Assembly (NCBI RefSeq): GCF_000390185.1
Contig: NZ_AQHR01000015.1
Coordinates: forward strand, 1-64,000
DNA from: Lunatimonas lonarensis
GTDB taxonomy: Bacteria > Bacteroidota > Bacteroidia > Cytophagales > Cyclobacteriaceae
Direction: 5' to 3'
DNA length: 64,000 nucleotides
Positions 9,465 through 17,437 of this stretch are shown piece by piece. The notes under the pieces are model-generated. The model saw only the letters and a list, made by a program, of their open reading frames with translations. It was not told the origin of the DNA and did not search any database. A program made the position numbers and the translations under genes. The stretch's first letter is position 1, and each line of letters opens with the position of its first letter.

Positions 9465-10463
9465 CTATTGACCATTTGAGGTGGTTAGCGGTAATTGGCA
9501 TCGTTCAAGAATATTTTTAGTCAATGACTCGAACTCCTGATAACTTTTCTGCACTGCATATACGTGAGCACCAATGGCACCATCGGCAGGCTTTAAAAGG
9601 AAAATTGGTTTATGAGATTCCATTGACATTGGAGCTAAACTTCGATAATGCCTCAGTAAGGATATACAGTAATCATCATCTTCTACTGAATTAATCTTTA
9701 CTGGCTTTCCAAAAACATAGTCTGCGAAAACGGATGGAATTCTATTTGCCCATTTAAGGTATGACTTCACAGGCCGACTTTCCTTAGCTGAATACTGCAT
9801 GACTATATAACCAATCGGAATTGATTGATTTGAAGGTATTTGGAATGAAAGATTGTCAGGCTTTAATTCCTTTCTTTGGTTCCATTGCCTTTTCCATGTG
9901 TTTAATGTTATCCCTAAATTTTTTATACCTTGAAGAGAGAATAAATCTGAGGCAACAGGCATTACAATAAAATCAGAACTTATGGTTACAGCGCGATTAA
10001 TAGCTCCCAAATTAGGCCCAACATCTATCAAAACATAGTCAGCATTAAATTTGGTCGCTGCATCTTGGAAGATGGTATTGAAAATGCTGTTTAGTCTAAA
10101 CGAATAGATATCTCCATTTAGGCATTTTAGCCAAGCATCACTTAGGCTATCTTCAAATGTCGATAACGTAAGATTACCCATAACTAAACCAAGGTTATCG
10201 TTTACTTCTTCAATATGCACCGGAATGTATGGGTCACCTGATAATACCGGAATGATCGAATCCACAACGGTAACCGGAAGATTATTCTCATAAACCTCCT
10301 CAAGACGTTCCGGACTTAGAAACATTGAAGTCAAATTTGACTGAGGATCCAAGTCAATAGCTACTGTTCTAATTCCTAGCTCAGAAAGCATCCATGCCAC
10401 GTGGTAAACCGTGGTCGTCTTTCCAACCCCTCCTTTATTATTGAAGAAAATTATCGATTTCAT
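9465..10463 (-). CDS. ParA/Soj-type ATPase, second gene of an AT-rich island
   Basis: A 332-residue SIMIBI-class ATPase. It has the deviant Walker A NNKGGVGKTT (residues 8-17), Walker A' IDLDPQSNLT and the switch II-type segment LIDVGPNLGAINRA. Known relatives segregate plasmids or chromosomes with ParB or position other complexes on nucleoid or membrane. No ParB gene or parS-like site is visible here. Its ATG (10461-10463) follows the stop of the AlbA_2/HATPase gene by a single base, so the two are almost certainly translated together. Base composition is clearly lower in G+C than the flanking Mo-hydroxylase genes. This suggests an accessory function (mobile element maintenance or defence) rather than core segregation. 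The ATPase family is secure; the function is inference. Confidence 0.85.
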   Translation of the reverse strand: MKSIIFFNNKGGVGKTTTVYHVAWMLSELGIRTVAIDLDPQSNLTSMFLSPERLEEVYENNLPVTVVDSIIPVLSGDPYIPVHIEEVNDNLGLVMGNLTLSTFEDSLSDAWLKCLNGDIYSFRLNSIFNTIFQDAATKFNADYVLIDVGPNLGAINRAVTISSDFIVMPVASDLFSLQGIKNLGITLNTWKRQWNQRKELKPDNLSFQIPSNQSIPIGYIVMQYSAKESRPVKSYLKWANRIPSVFADYVFGKPVKINSVEDDDYCISLLRHYRSLAPMSMESHKPIFLLKPADGAIGAHVYAVQKSYQEFESLTKNILERCQLPLTTSNGQ

Positions 10464-10464
10464 A

Positions 10465-11667
10465 CTACCATCTTTTGTTGATCGAAATGGAAACCTTGAA
10501 TTTGGTGCTAAGGCTTAAATCAAAATCAGGTTCACCGTTTCCATTTTTAATAAGTTCATCTATTGCTCGTTTTACCCCATAGTTAAATCTATTTACATAA
10601 CCCAAAACTTTTAAAGACTCGGCAAGTACTACGTTTCGATAATCACTGGCATTAGGGAAGTTGTGAGCATTAACATCACCAAACAAACCCCCGGGATTTA
10701 TGATTTCAATTCGATTTGAAAACTCATAAATGTAGATAGGTGAATTAGACTCATAATTTCTATGCATAATGGCATTCATCATGAGTTCTCTAAGTGCCCA
10801 GTAAGGATAGTTGCGAATAGAACCTTCTTTGAAGGAATCATTCTTTACCGGTCTTTCTTTTATAATATTGTTTTTGATAAAATCATCAATGGTGATTAGT
10901 TCAGTAATCAATGCACCGGAAAATTTCTTTTCATATTCTACATCACTGTTCATTTCTTCGCCTTGGAACTTCACATATTGAACATATGCTCCGGGTAAAT
11001 AGAACTCGGGATTAATTCCAAATATCAAAACGCCCGCATGCGTTGGACATTGCTCTTTGACGTCAAAGAAACGTAATGAAGACAATTGTTGCTCTATGGT
11101 TCTTCCATTTTCCTTCAACGTATCTTTATCGATAGCAGCCGGAAGGTAAGTTGATTTGAAAAATTCAAGGACTAAATCATCTAAATCTGCTCCCAGTGCT
11201 GGAACAAGATCATAGGTCTTGGCATGGGAAGCCCTTCTCTCGATTAGAACTTTCTCTTCTTCTATTGTAGCCTTATCTCGTCTCGGACCGATTCGAATCC
11301 AGCATCTACCATCGTAGCGAACGGGTGGATAGGAAGAAGGGTTGACTTGAATAACAACTACCTCTCCTTCAGGGAATTTGAAAATAGAACTAACAACTAT
11401 AGATGGCTGGGGCAATACATTCCCATTGCTTTTTACATTACCAATCGCTTGCAATTCTTCATCCCTCCATGTCATACCGGCTAATTTCCCATCATCATGT
11501 ACGCCCAGAAGAATGAATCCGGGTAGATTATGATTAGTGAAGTCATTTGACAAAGCACACACAGCCGGACCTAACTTGTTTTCTCTGATGGAAGTCGTTC
11601 TTTCGATCAAATCACTTTCCATATCAGCTAAAAGTGCAATAACTTCTGCTTCTGTTATTAGGTCCAT
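10465..11667 (-). CDS. AlbA_2 (Schlafen-like) plus HATPase_c_4 domain ATP-binding protein
   Basis: A 400-residue protein of the AlbA_2/HATPase_c_4 family often annotated as a putative transcriptional regulator or RecG-like ATP-binding protein. The N-terminal AlbA_2 domain (about 10-125) shows ESDLIERTTS, LSNDFTNHNLPGFILLGVHD and VRYDGRCWIRIGPRR; this subfamily replaces the classical EFK motif by ER. The C-terminal GHKL-type ATPase shows RELMMNAIMHRNYES (N-box) and RIEIINPGGLFG (G1-type). The tail ends with a helix-plus-strand segment after YVNRFNYGVKRAID. It is the first gene of a two-gene unit with the ParA ATPase one base downstream, and the two share low G+C. Proteins of this type occur in accessory and defence contexts; its exact job is unknown. 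Confidence 0.85.
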   Translation of the reverse strand: MDLITEAEVIALLADMESDLIERTTSIRENKLGPAVCALSNDFTNHNLPGFILLGVHDDGKLAGMTWRDEELQAIGNVKSNGNVLPQPSIVVSSIFKFPEGEVVVIQVNPSSYPPVRYDGRCWIRIGPRRDKATIEEEKVLIERRASHAKTYDLVPALGADLDDLVLEFFKSTYLPAAIDKDTLKENGRTIEQQLSSLRFFDVKEQCPTHAGVLIFGINPEFYLPGAYVQYVKFQGEEMNSDVEYEKKFSGALITELITIDDFIKNNIIKERPVKNDSFKEGSIRNYPYWALRELMMNAIMHRNYESNSPIYIYEFSNRIEIINPGGLFGDVNAHNFPNASDYRNVVLAESLKVLGYVNRFNYGVKRAIDELIKNGNGEPDFDLSLSTKFKVSISINKRW

Positions 11668-12161
11668 GTTTAAAATCGCTAATTCTCGAGAACAACTTCT
11701 TCATAAACCCCTGCTTATGCAACATCCAGTGCACAATCTTCCCCGGTTGTTATGCTCGGTTGCCTCACACTATGCCTGTACCCACCAATCGTCTTGAACC
11801 ATTCGTCGACCTTCTAGGTATGCCAGTTTTGGAAGATGTCGTTATATTGACATACTCCAAAAATCTAGTCCTTTGAACCAAAACTAGTCTTTATCAGGCT
11901 AAAGATAGCAAAATCGCAATCCCCAATCGAGTAAATGCCCACAGTTTTGTTGGGATTGGCAGGGATAATTCTCATCAGCTTTGTGAAGGGCAGCCTGAGA
12001 ATTTGGCAAAACATAGCCTTCCAACCACGCCCCGGGCGAAAACTGCTTTTCAAAAAATGGGAGGCGAAGAAAACGAGAAACCTTGCGTTGCCAGTGAATT
12101 TGGCTCGCTGGATTTCCGTTTGCAAAGAAATGCTTCTGTGGGTCACCGGCCTACCAGGCCC
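11668..12161. other. 494-bp intergenic stretch beside the AT-rich island
   Basis: No gene is supported here. Small open frames on both strands (for example minus 11865-12146) have no recognisable motif and are interrupted in neighbouring frames. On the minus strand, CTATCTTTAGCC near 11890-11910 resembles a weak -7 box that could serve the AlbA_2-ParA operon with a leader of about 230 bases. The composition shifts from AT-rich to GC-richer around 11990, which probably marks the island boundary. I found no flanking direct repeat by eye. Confidence 0.5.
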
Positions 12162-13253
12162 CTACCTGGTCCAGGTAACTTCATACACACCCCCTCGATC
12201 CAAGCCTACAAAGATACGCTCTTTCCCCGGCTGGGAGCTGATGACCAAATCCAGGATACCGCCATAGGATACCTCACCAAAGGTTACCTCAGCCCAATGC
12301 TGTCCCTTATCGGTTGAAACCATCAATTCAAAAGGCTGGGGCCCCTCTACTTTCGCCCATTTACCGGCCACCACGACCTGGGGATCCTGCTCACTGATTC
12401 CAATCCCAAAGAAAAAGTGGGCTTCCTCGTGCCGATCGATGAGTTTCTGCCAGGTCTGGCCATTATTCTGTGTGCGGGAAAGCTCACCCTCCCATCCCAC
12501 GTAGATGGACTGTGGATTCTGGGTATCAAAAACGACCTTCTTAACGGTGGTGGGATTGGGAACGAGCGTGTTCCAAAAACCTGCTTCCTGTCCTGCCTTC
12601 AGGTGGACAAGGTATCCATTTTCAATACCCCCCTGTCCGCCAGCCCATATCTCCTCTGGCAATACGGGATTGATGAATGCCCGCATGCGATTTGCAAACA
12701 TGTCGAAGTCGCCCCAGACCGGCGTCCAAGTGATTCCCCTGTCGGTAGACGCAGCTACTACCTGGTAGCCCGTAGCATATAGTTGGTCAGGACGCGACGG
12801 GTTCCAGGCTAAATGAAAGATAGGCTCCTCCACTCCCCCTCCAAAGTCATGATCCAAGGTAATCCAGGTAGAACCTCCATCTGTGGTAAAAAAAAGATCA
12901 GCAATGCGGTCGGAGCTGAAGTCCACGTCCCAGAAGGAAGCCAGTATTTCTCTGTGAGAAAAAACTACTGCACTGATGATATTTTTGCCCTTTAACCCCA
13001 ACAACTGAAGCTCTCCGGCGTCCACGTTTCCATGGTAGATCCCATCGTTGGTCATGGCATACAGCCTGTCCTCCAGCAGCTTCAATTCATTTACCTTCAG
13101 ACCATCAAGGCCACGAAAGGCCAACGCAAAGTCACCGACCTCGGGCGTAGGAACCGGATCATCGGTGTCCTGACAGGACAGCATAAAAAATAGCGCAGCG
13201 CAACAACAAATTTGGGTTATAATAGCTCGTAGGGTTAGGTTCATAGCGGGCAT
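12162..13253 (-). CDS. Lipoprotein with BNR/VPS10-type beta-propeller repeats
   Basis: A 363-residue predicted lipoprotein. The N-terminal hydrophobic segment ends in FFMLSCQ, with C27 as the lipidated cysteine, followed by an acidic linker. The body holds repeated beta-propeller blades with Asp-box-like motifs: STDGGSTWITL-type (FFTTDGGSTW), STDRGITWTPVWG, QNNGQTWQKL and STDKGQHWAEV. This spacing is typical of BNR/sortilin-like propellers and photosystem assembly-like repeats. It is probably on the outer or inner membrane facing the periplasm. No catalytic residues of a sialidase are apparent, so a binding or structural role is more likely. ATG at 13251-13253, with a second in-frame ATG three codons later. 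It stands alone between the island and a UbiA-like gene. Confidence 0.8.
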   Translation of the reverse strand: MPAMNLTLRAIITQICCCAALFFMLSCQDTDDPVPTPEVGDFALAFRGLDGLKVNELKLLEDRLYAMTNDGIYHGNVDAGELQLLGLKGKNIISAVVFSHREILASFWDVDFSSDRIADLFFTTDGGSTWITLDHDFGGGVEEPIFHLAWNPSRPDQLYATGYQVVAASTDRGITWTPVWGDFDMFANRMRAFINPVLPEEIWAGGQGGIENGYLVHLKAGQEAGFWNTLVPNPTTVKKVVFDTQNPQSIYVGWEGELSRTQNNGQTWQKLIDRHEEAHFFFGIGISEQDPQVVVAGKWAKVEGPQPFELMVSTDKGQHWAEVTFGEVSYGGILDLVISSQPGKERIFVGLDRGGVYEVTWTR

Positions 13254-13345
13254 AGAAATAGTTTGATTCTATAGTGGGACGAGGCAACTTCCCAAAACGC
13301 TACATCACCGGGCCAAAATTTTGTGCCCTAAAAAGCACCAATCCA

Positions 13346-14188
13346 TCAGAGGGGTAGAACCACCAATGCGAAGGGCATCAAAAAAGAAAACTCCAAGCGT
13401 CTACGCAATGTCTCCTTTGGAAACTTCCGGTATTTGAGAAGGAACCGCACATGCCAGCTAAACACTACGATAAGGATAGCGGTGAACACATGATAGAAGG
13501 AAGGGAGAAAAAACAAAAGGGCAATAAAGTAAACCAAGCCAATGATTCCAGCCCACTGTAACATCCGAATCGATCTTCCGTGACCTACGGCAGTTACAAA
13601 AGAGTGCTGACCCGAAAGACTATCGCTTTTGTAATCCAACACAGACAGAAAGACCAAATTATACCAGGCCAACAGGAAATAACCGATGCCAAAAGCAACC
13701 CAGGTGTAATCCAGCTGGAGGTATTCCTTGTTGAATAGGGGCACCAGCATGATTCCAAGCACATAAAACAACGCAATACTTGCCTCCTTCCATCGGGCAA
13801 AGGTAGTCTTGAAAAACTGGGTCATCAACAAAGAAACCCCTATCATCGTGGCTAAGCCTATTGCAACGAGAAATAGCTTCGTGCCAGAAAGCAATAAATA
13901 GCCTCCCAGTATCGCACAACAGGAAGCAATCACCAAGGCGATACGAAGTACGTTGAAGTGATCTCGGTGAAATCGATGGCGGGGGGATGCCCGTTCATTT
14001 TCAATAAAATACGCATCCAACAGATGGTCAAACGTGTAAATTACCCAAACCGAGAGCGCCATCAGAAGATAGACCGAAGGATCCAGTTTCACTCGAAGCA
14101 ATTTGGCGAAAAAATACATGCCAGCACATGCGCCCAAAGCGACATCTACGGATAAGAAGTTAGCTATTCGGAATACTCTCAAAGCCAT
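13346..14188 (-). CDS. UbiA-superfamily-like integral membrane protein
   Basis: A 280-residue polytopic membrane protein with about eight hydrophobic segments. Two aspartate-rich loops resemble the prenyl-diphosphate-binding motifs of UbiA prenyltransferases: YTFDHLLDAY (about residue 52) and VLDYKSDSLSGQHS (about 186). UbiA enzymes transfer prenyl chains to aromatic or other acceptors in the membrane, but the first motif is shorter than the classical NDxxDxxxD, so the substrate is not predictable. ATG at 14186-14188. A perfect -7 box lies only 5 bases upstream, so the mRNA may be leaderless. The divergent SGNH hydrolase gene starts 86 bp away. Confidence 0.65.
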   Translation of the reverse strand: MALRVFRIANFLSVDVALGACAGMYFFAKLLRVKLDPSVYLLMALSVWVIYTFDHLLDAYFIENERASPRHRFHRDHFNVLRIALVIASCCAILGGYLLLSGTKLFLVAIGLATMIGVSLLMTQFFKTTFARWKEASIALFYVLGIMLVPLFNKEYLQLDYTWVAFGIGYFLLAWYNLVFLSVLDYKSDSLSGQHSFVTAVGHGRSIRMLQWAGIIGLVYFIALLFFLPSFYHVFTAILIVVFSWHVRFLLKYRKFPKETLRRRLEFSFLMPFALVVLPL

Positions 14189-14193
14189 CCCCT

Positions 14194-14201
14194 CAAAGTT
14201 A
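14194..14201 (-). promoter_or_regulatory. Bacteroidota -7 box (TAACTTTG) five bases from the UbiA-like ATG
   Basis: Minus strand reads TAACTTTG, matching TAnnTTTG. The expected start of transcription falls on or next to the ATG at 14188, which implies a leaderless or near-leaderless transcript. Confidence 0.5.
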
Positions 14202-14273
14202 GGTAATAGAACCGCTAAAAGACATCAAAAAAAGTGTAATTTAACCCTTTCATTAACCAAACGTTGTTTTACC

Positions 14274-14912
14274 ATGCAGAAATGGCAGTTGATAGGAATC
14301 GTACTAATGGTATGGAGTTGTTATGGCCTTGCACAGGAGCCCATACGAGTGGCCTGCGTGGGGAACAGCATCACACAGGGCCCCGGAAGAGACAATATTA
14401 ACAGCTACCCCCTCATGATGCAGAAGTTGCTCGGAGACGGATACGAGGTTAAAAACTTTGGTGTCAGTGGGAGCACACTCCTCAAAAAGGGAGATTTACC
14501 CTATTGGGATCAGGCGCAGTTTCAGGAAGCACTCGCATTTAAACCGGATATTCTGGTAATCAAGCTGGGTACCAATGATTCGAAGCCCCAAAATTGGGTC
14601 TACAAGGGAGACTTTTTAAGCGATTATCAGGACATGGTAGCGGCATTCAAAGAAGTTATGCCGGAGGCAGGGCAGATCTACCTCTGTCTGCCGGTACCGG
14701 TTTTTGAGGACAATTGGGGCATAACCGAATCCATCATCGTGAAGGAAATGGCTCCACAAATCAAAAAAGTGGCCCGAAATGCCAAGGCAAGTCTGATTGA
14801 CCTTCGTAAGCCATTTTTGAAGAAAAAAGGTTTGTTCCCGGATGGTGTCCACCCCAATGCGGAGGGAAACGCCCAAATGGCCGAAATCATTGCTGAACAA
14901 ATAAGACGTTGA
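14274..14912 (+). CDS. Secreted SGNH/GDSL-type hydrolase 1
   Basis: A 212-residue SGNH hydrolase with an N-terminal signal peptide (about 1-20, ending YGLA-Q). The catalytic serine lies in VGNSITQG (S32), the block III Asn in KLGTNDSKP, and the Asp/His pair in DGVHPNAEG (D190, H193). Relatives act on acyl or acetyl esters, often decorating polysaccharides. I start at ATG 14274; the frame stays open to 14103, but that extension overlaps the divergent UbiA-like gene and would hide the signal peptide. A second SGNH gene overlaps the stop by a TTGA junction, so the two are translationally coupled. Confidence 0.88.
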   Translation: MQKWQLIGIVLMVWSCYGLAQEPIRVACVGNSITQGPGRDNINSYPLMMQKLLGDGYEVKNFGVSGSTLLKKGDLPYWDQAQFQEALAFKPDILVIKLGTNDSKPQNWVYKGDFLSDYQDMVAAFKEVMPEAGQIYLCLPVPVFEDNWGITESIIVKEMAPQIKKVARNAKASLIDLRKPFLKKKGLFPDGVHPNAEGNAQMAEIIAEQIRR

Positions 14913-15868
14913 TTCAGGTGTTACTTCTGAGAACGTCGTTTTTTATCCTGGTTTGGATGGGTCTCTCCCTTAGCCAATCTCCAGCCCAGTCCCCTTATGC
15001 AGTGGAGCTTAACGGCAAGCGGGTATTGTTTATCGGTAACAGCATTACTTATGCTGCCCATTATGTGGATTACACCCTAGCGGCACTGTATCTGGAAAAC
15101 CCCGGGGTCAACATGGAAGCCATAAATCTAGGCTTGCCGAGCGAAACGGCCAGCGGACTATCCGAACCAGGCCATGCAGGAGGAAGTTTTCCCCGACCCA
15201 ATCTGCACGATCGTCTGGACCGGATATTGGAGATTGTGAAACCCGATCTTATTTTTTCCTGCTATGGCATGAACGACGGGATCTATTTGCCCCTTGACGA
15301 AGAACGATTTGCCCGGTACCGCGAAGGAATCCAACTACTTCACAATAAGGTAATCGAAAAATCCATCCCACTTATCCACCTAACTCCGCCGGTATTCGAT
15401 CCCAAAAAGGATCCAGCCTATGCCGACGTGCTGGACACCTACTCCAAATGGCTGCTAAGCCAGCGGGAAGAATCACAGTGGCGGGTCATTGATCTTCACT
15501 TTCCCATGAAGGATGTTCTATTGGAGAGGCGGCAAACCGATCCTGACTTTGTTCTTGCCGAAGACGCCATACACCCCAACCACCTCGGTCACTGGGTCAT
15601 GGCCCAGGCTCTTTTGCAGGGTGTGGGAGCCGTTACTGTGAAAGGATACGATTCACCCGATGCCTATTTTTTCTCAAAGCCACTTGGGCAGGAAGTCTTG
15701 GCACTGGTTCGGAAGGAACAGTCGGCCACAAAGGACGCTTGGCTTACCCATATTGGCCATGAGCGGCCGGGAATGAAGGAAGGCATGCCCCTAAAGCAGG
15801 CAATCAAAGAAAGTAAAAGGCTCCGAAAACAAATCCGAAGCCTATCGAAGAAGCGAAAAGTAAACTAA
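14909..15868 (+). CDS. Secreted SGNH/GDSL-type hydrolase 2
   Basis: A 319-residue SGNH hydrolase with signal peptide (about 1-26). The catalytic serine is in FIGNSITYA (S45), block III is YGMNDGIYL, and the Asp/His pair is in EDAIHPNHLGH. A basic helical tail (KQAIKESKRLRKQIRS) follows the domain. The likely start is TTG at 14909, which overlaps the TGA of the first hydrolase (TTGA). The next ATG (14957) would cut the signal peptide, so TTG is preferred. The pair probably removes acyl groups from a shared polysaccharide or sugar substrate in the periplasm or outside the cell. No glycoside hydrolase lies nearby to identify that substrate. Confidence 0.85.
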   Translation: MIQVLLLRTSFFILVWMGLSLSQSPAQSPYAVELNGKRVLFIGNSITYAAHYVDYTLAALYLENPGVNMEAINLGLPSETASGLSEPGHAGGSFPRPNLHDRLDRILEIVKPDLIFSCYGMNDGIYLPLDEERFARYREGIQLLHNKVIEKSIPLIHLTPPVFDPKKDPAYADVLDTYSKWLLSQREESQWRVIDLHFPMKDVLLERRQTDPDFVLAEDAIHPNHLGHWVMAQALLQGVGAVTVKGYDSPDAYFFSKPLGQEVLALVRKEQSATKDAWLTHIGHERPGMKEGMPLKQAIKESKRLRKQIRSLSKKRKVN

Positions 15869-15895
15869 ACGGTGGCTTGAGTTTCCCATTTATCG

Positions 15896-17116
15896 TTATT
15901 GCGACTTTCCTCGGGCCAGAACCGGAAAGATGCGCTCCACCCGATCCTTTCGGATGCCATAGATAATGTCATACAGATTAACAGCCGGATCACAATGGGG
16001 TACAATTACTTCCAGCGGGTCTCCGACCTTATAGCTCCTGCTAGCATCGTTGTATGTGATGGTGCCGTACTCATCTGACCCCGCATTGTACACAAAATCG
16101 GGCTCTCCAATTACCCAGCCGGTGGGCTTATTTAACGTAAATGCTTTTGAACCACCATCGGTTATCAATCTTCCGGGGTGGTTGGTATTGACCACGGTAG
16201 TCATTACGGTCAGGGCCGCTTCAAAATCGTCAAACCGCTCCTCGTTCTTGGCACCTCCGATTTCAAGGTACTGACAATCCATAAATAGGTAACTGCCTAC
16301 CTGTACATCGGTAAATCCCGGTATTCCGTGCATCATATCATAGGTTCCCGTGCCTCCTCCGCTGAAAATTTCCATGTTTAAACCTGCGGCGTGCATCAAA
16401 TGATAGGTGTCTACGACCGGCTCGAAGGTCTTTAGGCATCGTGTCTTTCTCGCCTCATGCCCCATTACATGTTGAACTCCGCCATCGTAGGCCAGAATTC
16501 CCCGAAAGCGGAGATTAGGGGATTTATCTACCAGCTGAGCCAATTCTAGCGCAGGCTGCCCGGCCGGTATCCCTGACCTTCGGATCACGTCAATATCCAC
16601 TACCACATCAGCTACGATTCCGGCCGCTTTCGCAGCCTCTTGTAGATCTCTGGTATTTTGGGGATTATCCACCGCCTGAATAAATCCAGGATGCTTTTTG
16701 CGAAGTTCCATTGCCTTTCGGATTTTCGCCGGCGTTACGTTGACTCCCGTCATTAAGACATCGTTAATGCCATTTTCCAGCATTACTTCCGATTCGGATA
16801 ACTTGGCAGCGCAAACCCCCAAAGCTCCATGGGCGATTTGCATACGTGCCAGGTCCGGGCATTTATGGGTCTTTACATGGGGTCGTAGCCCCACACCACT
16901 ACCCTGTAAAGGTATGCTGGCGGCTTTCAAATTGTGGTCAAGTTTATCCAAATCCAGACAAAGGGCCGGCGTATCCAAATCCCACTTGGATTTGCCCAGA
17001 TCGGGATGTGAAAAAGGGAGGTCGGCAGAAGCGAGCAGTTTTGGGCCTGTCCAGAGTCCTGCACCGCTTAAGGCGGCAGTCTGCAAAAATTTGCGGCGGT
17101 TAAAGGATGGTTTCAT
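15896..17116 (-). CDS. Tat-exported D-threonine aldolase/D-serine dehydratase-like PLP enzyme
   Basis: A 406-residue fold-type III PLP enzyme. The N-terminus has a twin-arginine signal (FNRRKFLQTAALSGAGLW). The alanine-racemase-like barrel carries the PLP lysine in RPHVKTHKCP (K82). The C-terminal beta domain holds the metal-binding PHCDP motif characteristic of D-threonine aldolase and D-serine dehydratase, which cleave beta-hydroxy D-amino acids. Export of such an enzyme is unusual, since most relatives are cytoplasmic. I start at ATG 17116, which places the RR motif near the N-terminus; an upstream in-frame start at 17173 adds 19 residues of unclear origin. It diverges from lutABC and shares a 321-bp intergenic region with it. 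Confidence 0.87.
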   Translation of the reverse strand: MKPSFNRRKFLQTAALSGAGLWTGPKLLASADLPFSHPDLGKSKWDLDTPALCLDLDKLDHNLKAASIPLQGSGVGLRPHVKTHKCPDLARMQIAHGALGVCAAKLSESEVMLENGINDVLMTGVNVTPAKIRKAMELRKKHPGFIQAVDNPQNTRDLQEAAKAAGIVADVVVDIDVIRRSGIPAGQPALELAQLVDKSPNLRFRGILAYDGGVQHVMGHEARKTRCLKTFEPVVDTYHLMHAAGLNMEIFSGGGTGTYDMMHGIPGFTDVQVGSYLFMDCQYLEIGGAKNEERFDDFEAALTVMTTVVNTNHPGRLITDGGSKAFTLNKPTGWVIGEPDFVYNAGSDEYGTITYNDASRSYKVGDPLEVIVPHCDPAVNLYDIIYGIRKDRVERIFPVLARGKSQ

Positions 17117-17437
17117 GGATGATATGTTAGATAGAATACGGCTTAAGATAGGGAGAAAATCTATATTTTCCACCTCAATTTATTTGACAACGTTTCCAAA
17201 AACCAACCATACACCCCTTATTTCCAGTTGAAGGCAATTCAATCAGTACAGTACAGGACAGTAAATCCATGGCAACTGCTATTTTTGAATTCTTGAACTC
17301 CACAGGGGTTAAATCCAAAAGGCCACCCAGCAAAAATCGCTAGTGCCGATGACGGTTTTACCCTTTATTGCTATCTTTAATGCGGCTTGCCAAAACCTTC
17401 GAAAAGCAGGCAGGTTCTATATTTGAAACCCAAACCC
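17117..17437. other. Divergent intergenic region between the D-threonine-aldolase-like gene and lutA
   Basis: 321 bp with no gene. It holds a short tandem pentamer tract (17244-17263) and, near 17370-17390, a plus-strand TATCTTTA that differs from the -7 consensus TAnnTTTG by one base and could serve lutABC. No operator palindrome for a lactate regulator was recognised. Confidence 0.5.
17244..17263. repeat. Pentamer tandem tract CAGTA-CAGTA-CAGGA-CAGTA
   Basis: Four consecutive pentamers, three of them identical (CAGTA) and one differing by a base. The same unit is repeated three times at 20449-20463, so the two tracts bracket the lutABC operon. Confidence 0.75.

Noticed and set aside
9465-10463. 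Reading the ParA-like gene as part of a chromosomal parAB locus
   Set aside because: No ParB gene or parS-like 16-bp palindrome is nearby, and the low G+C and coupling with the AlbA_2 gene point to an accessory unit.
11865-12267. Overlapping short frames of 93 and 110 codons on opposite strands
   Set aside because: Neither shows a signal peptide, domain motif or plausible start region, and the plus-strand one runs into the BNR lipoprotein gene.
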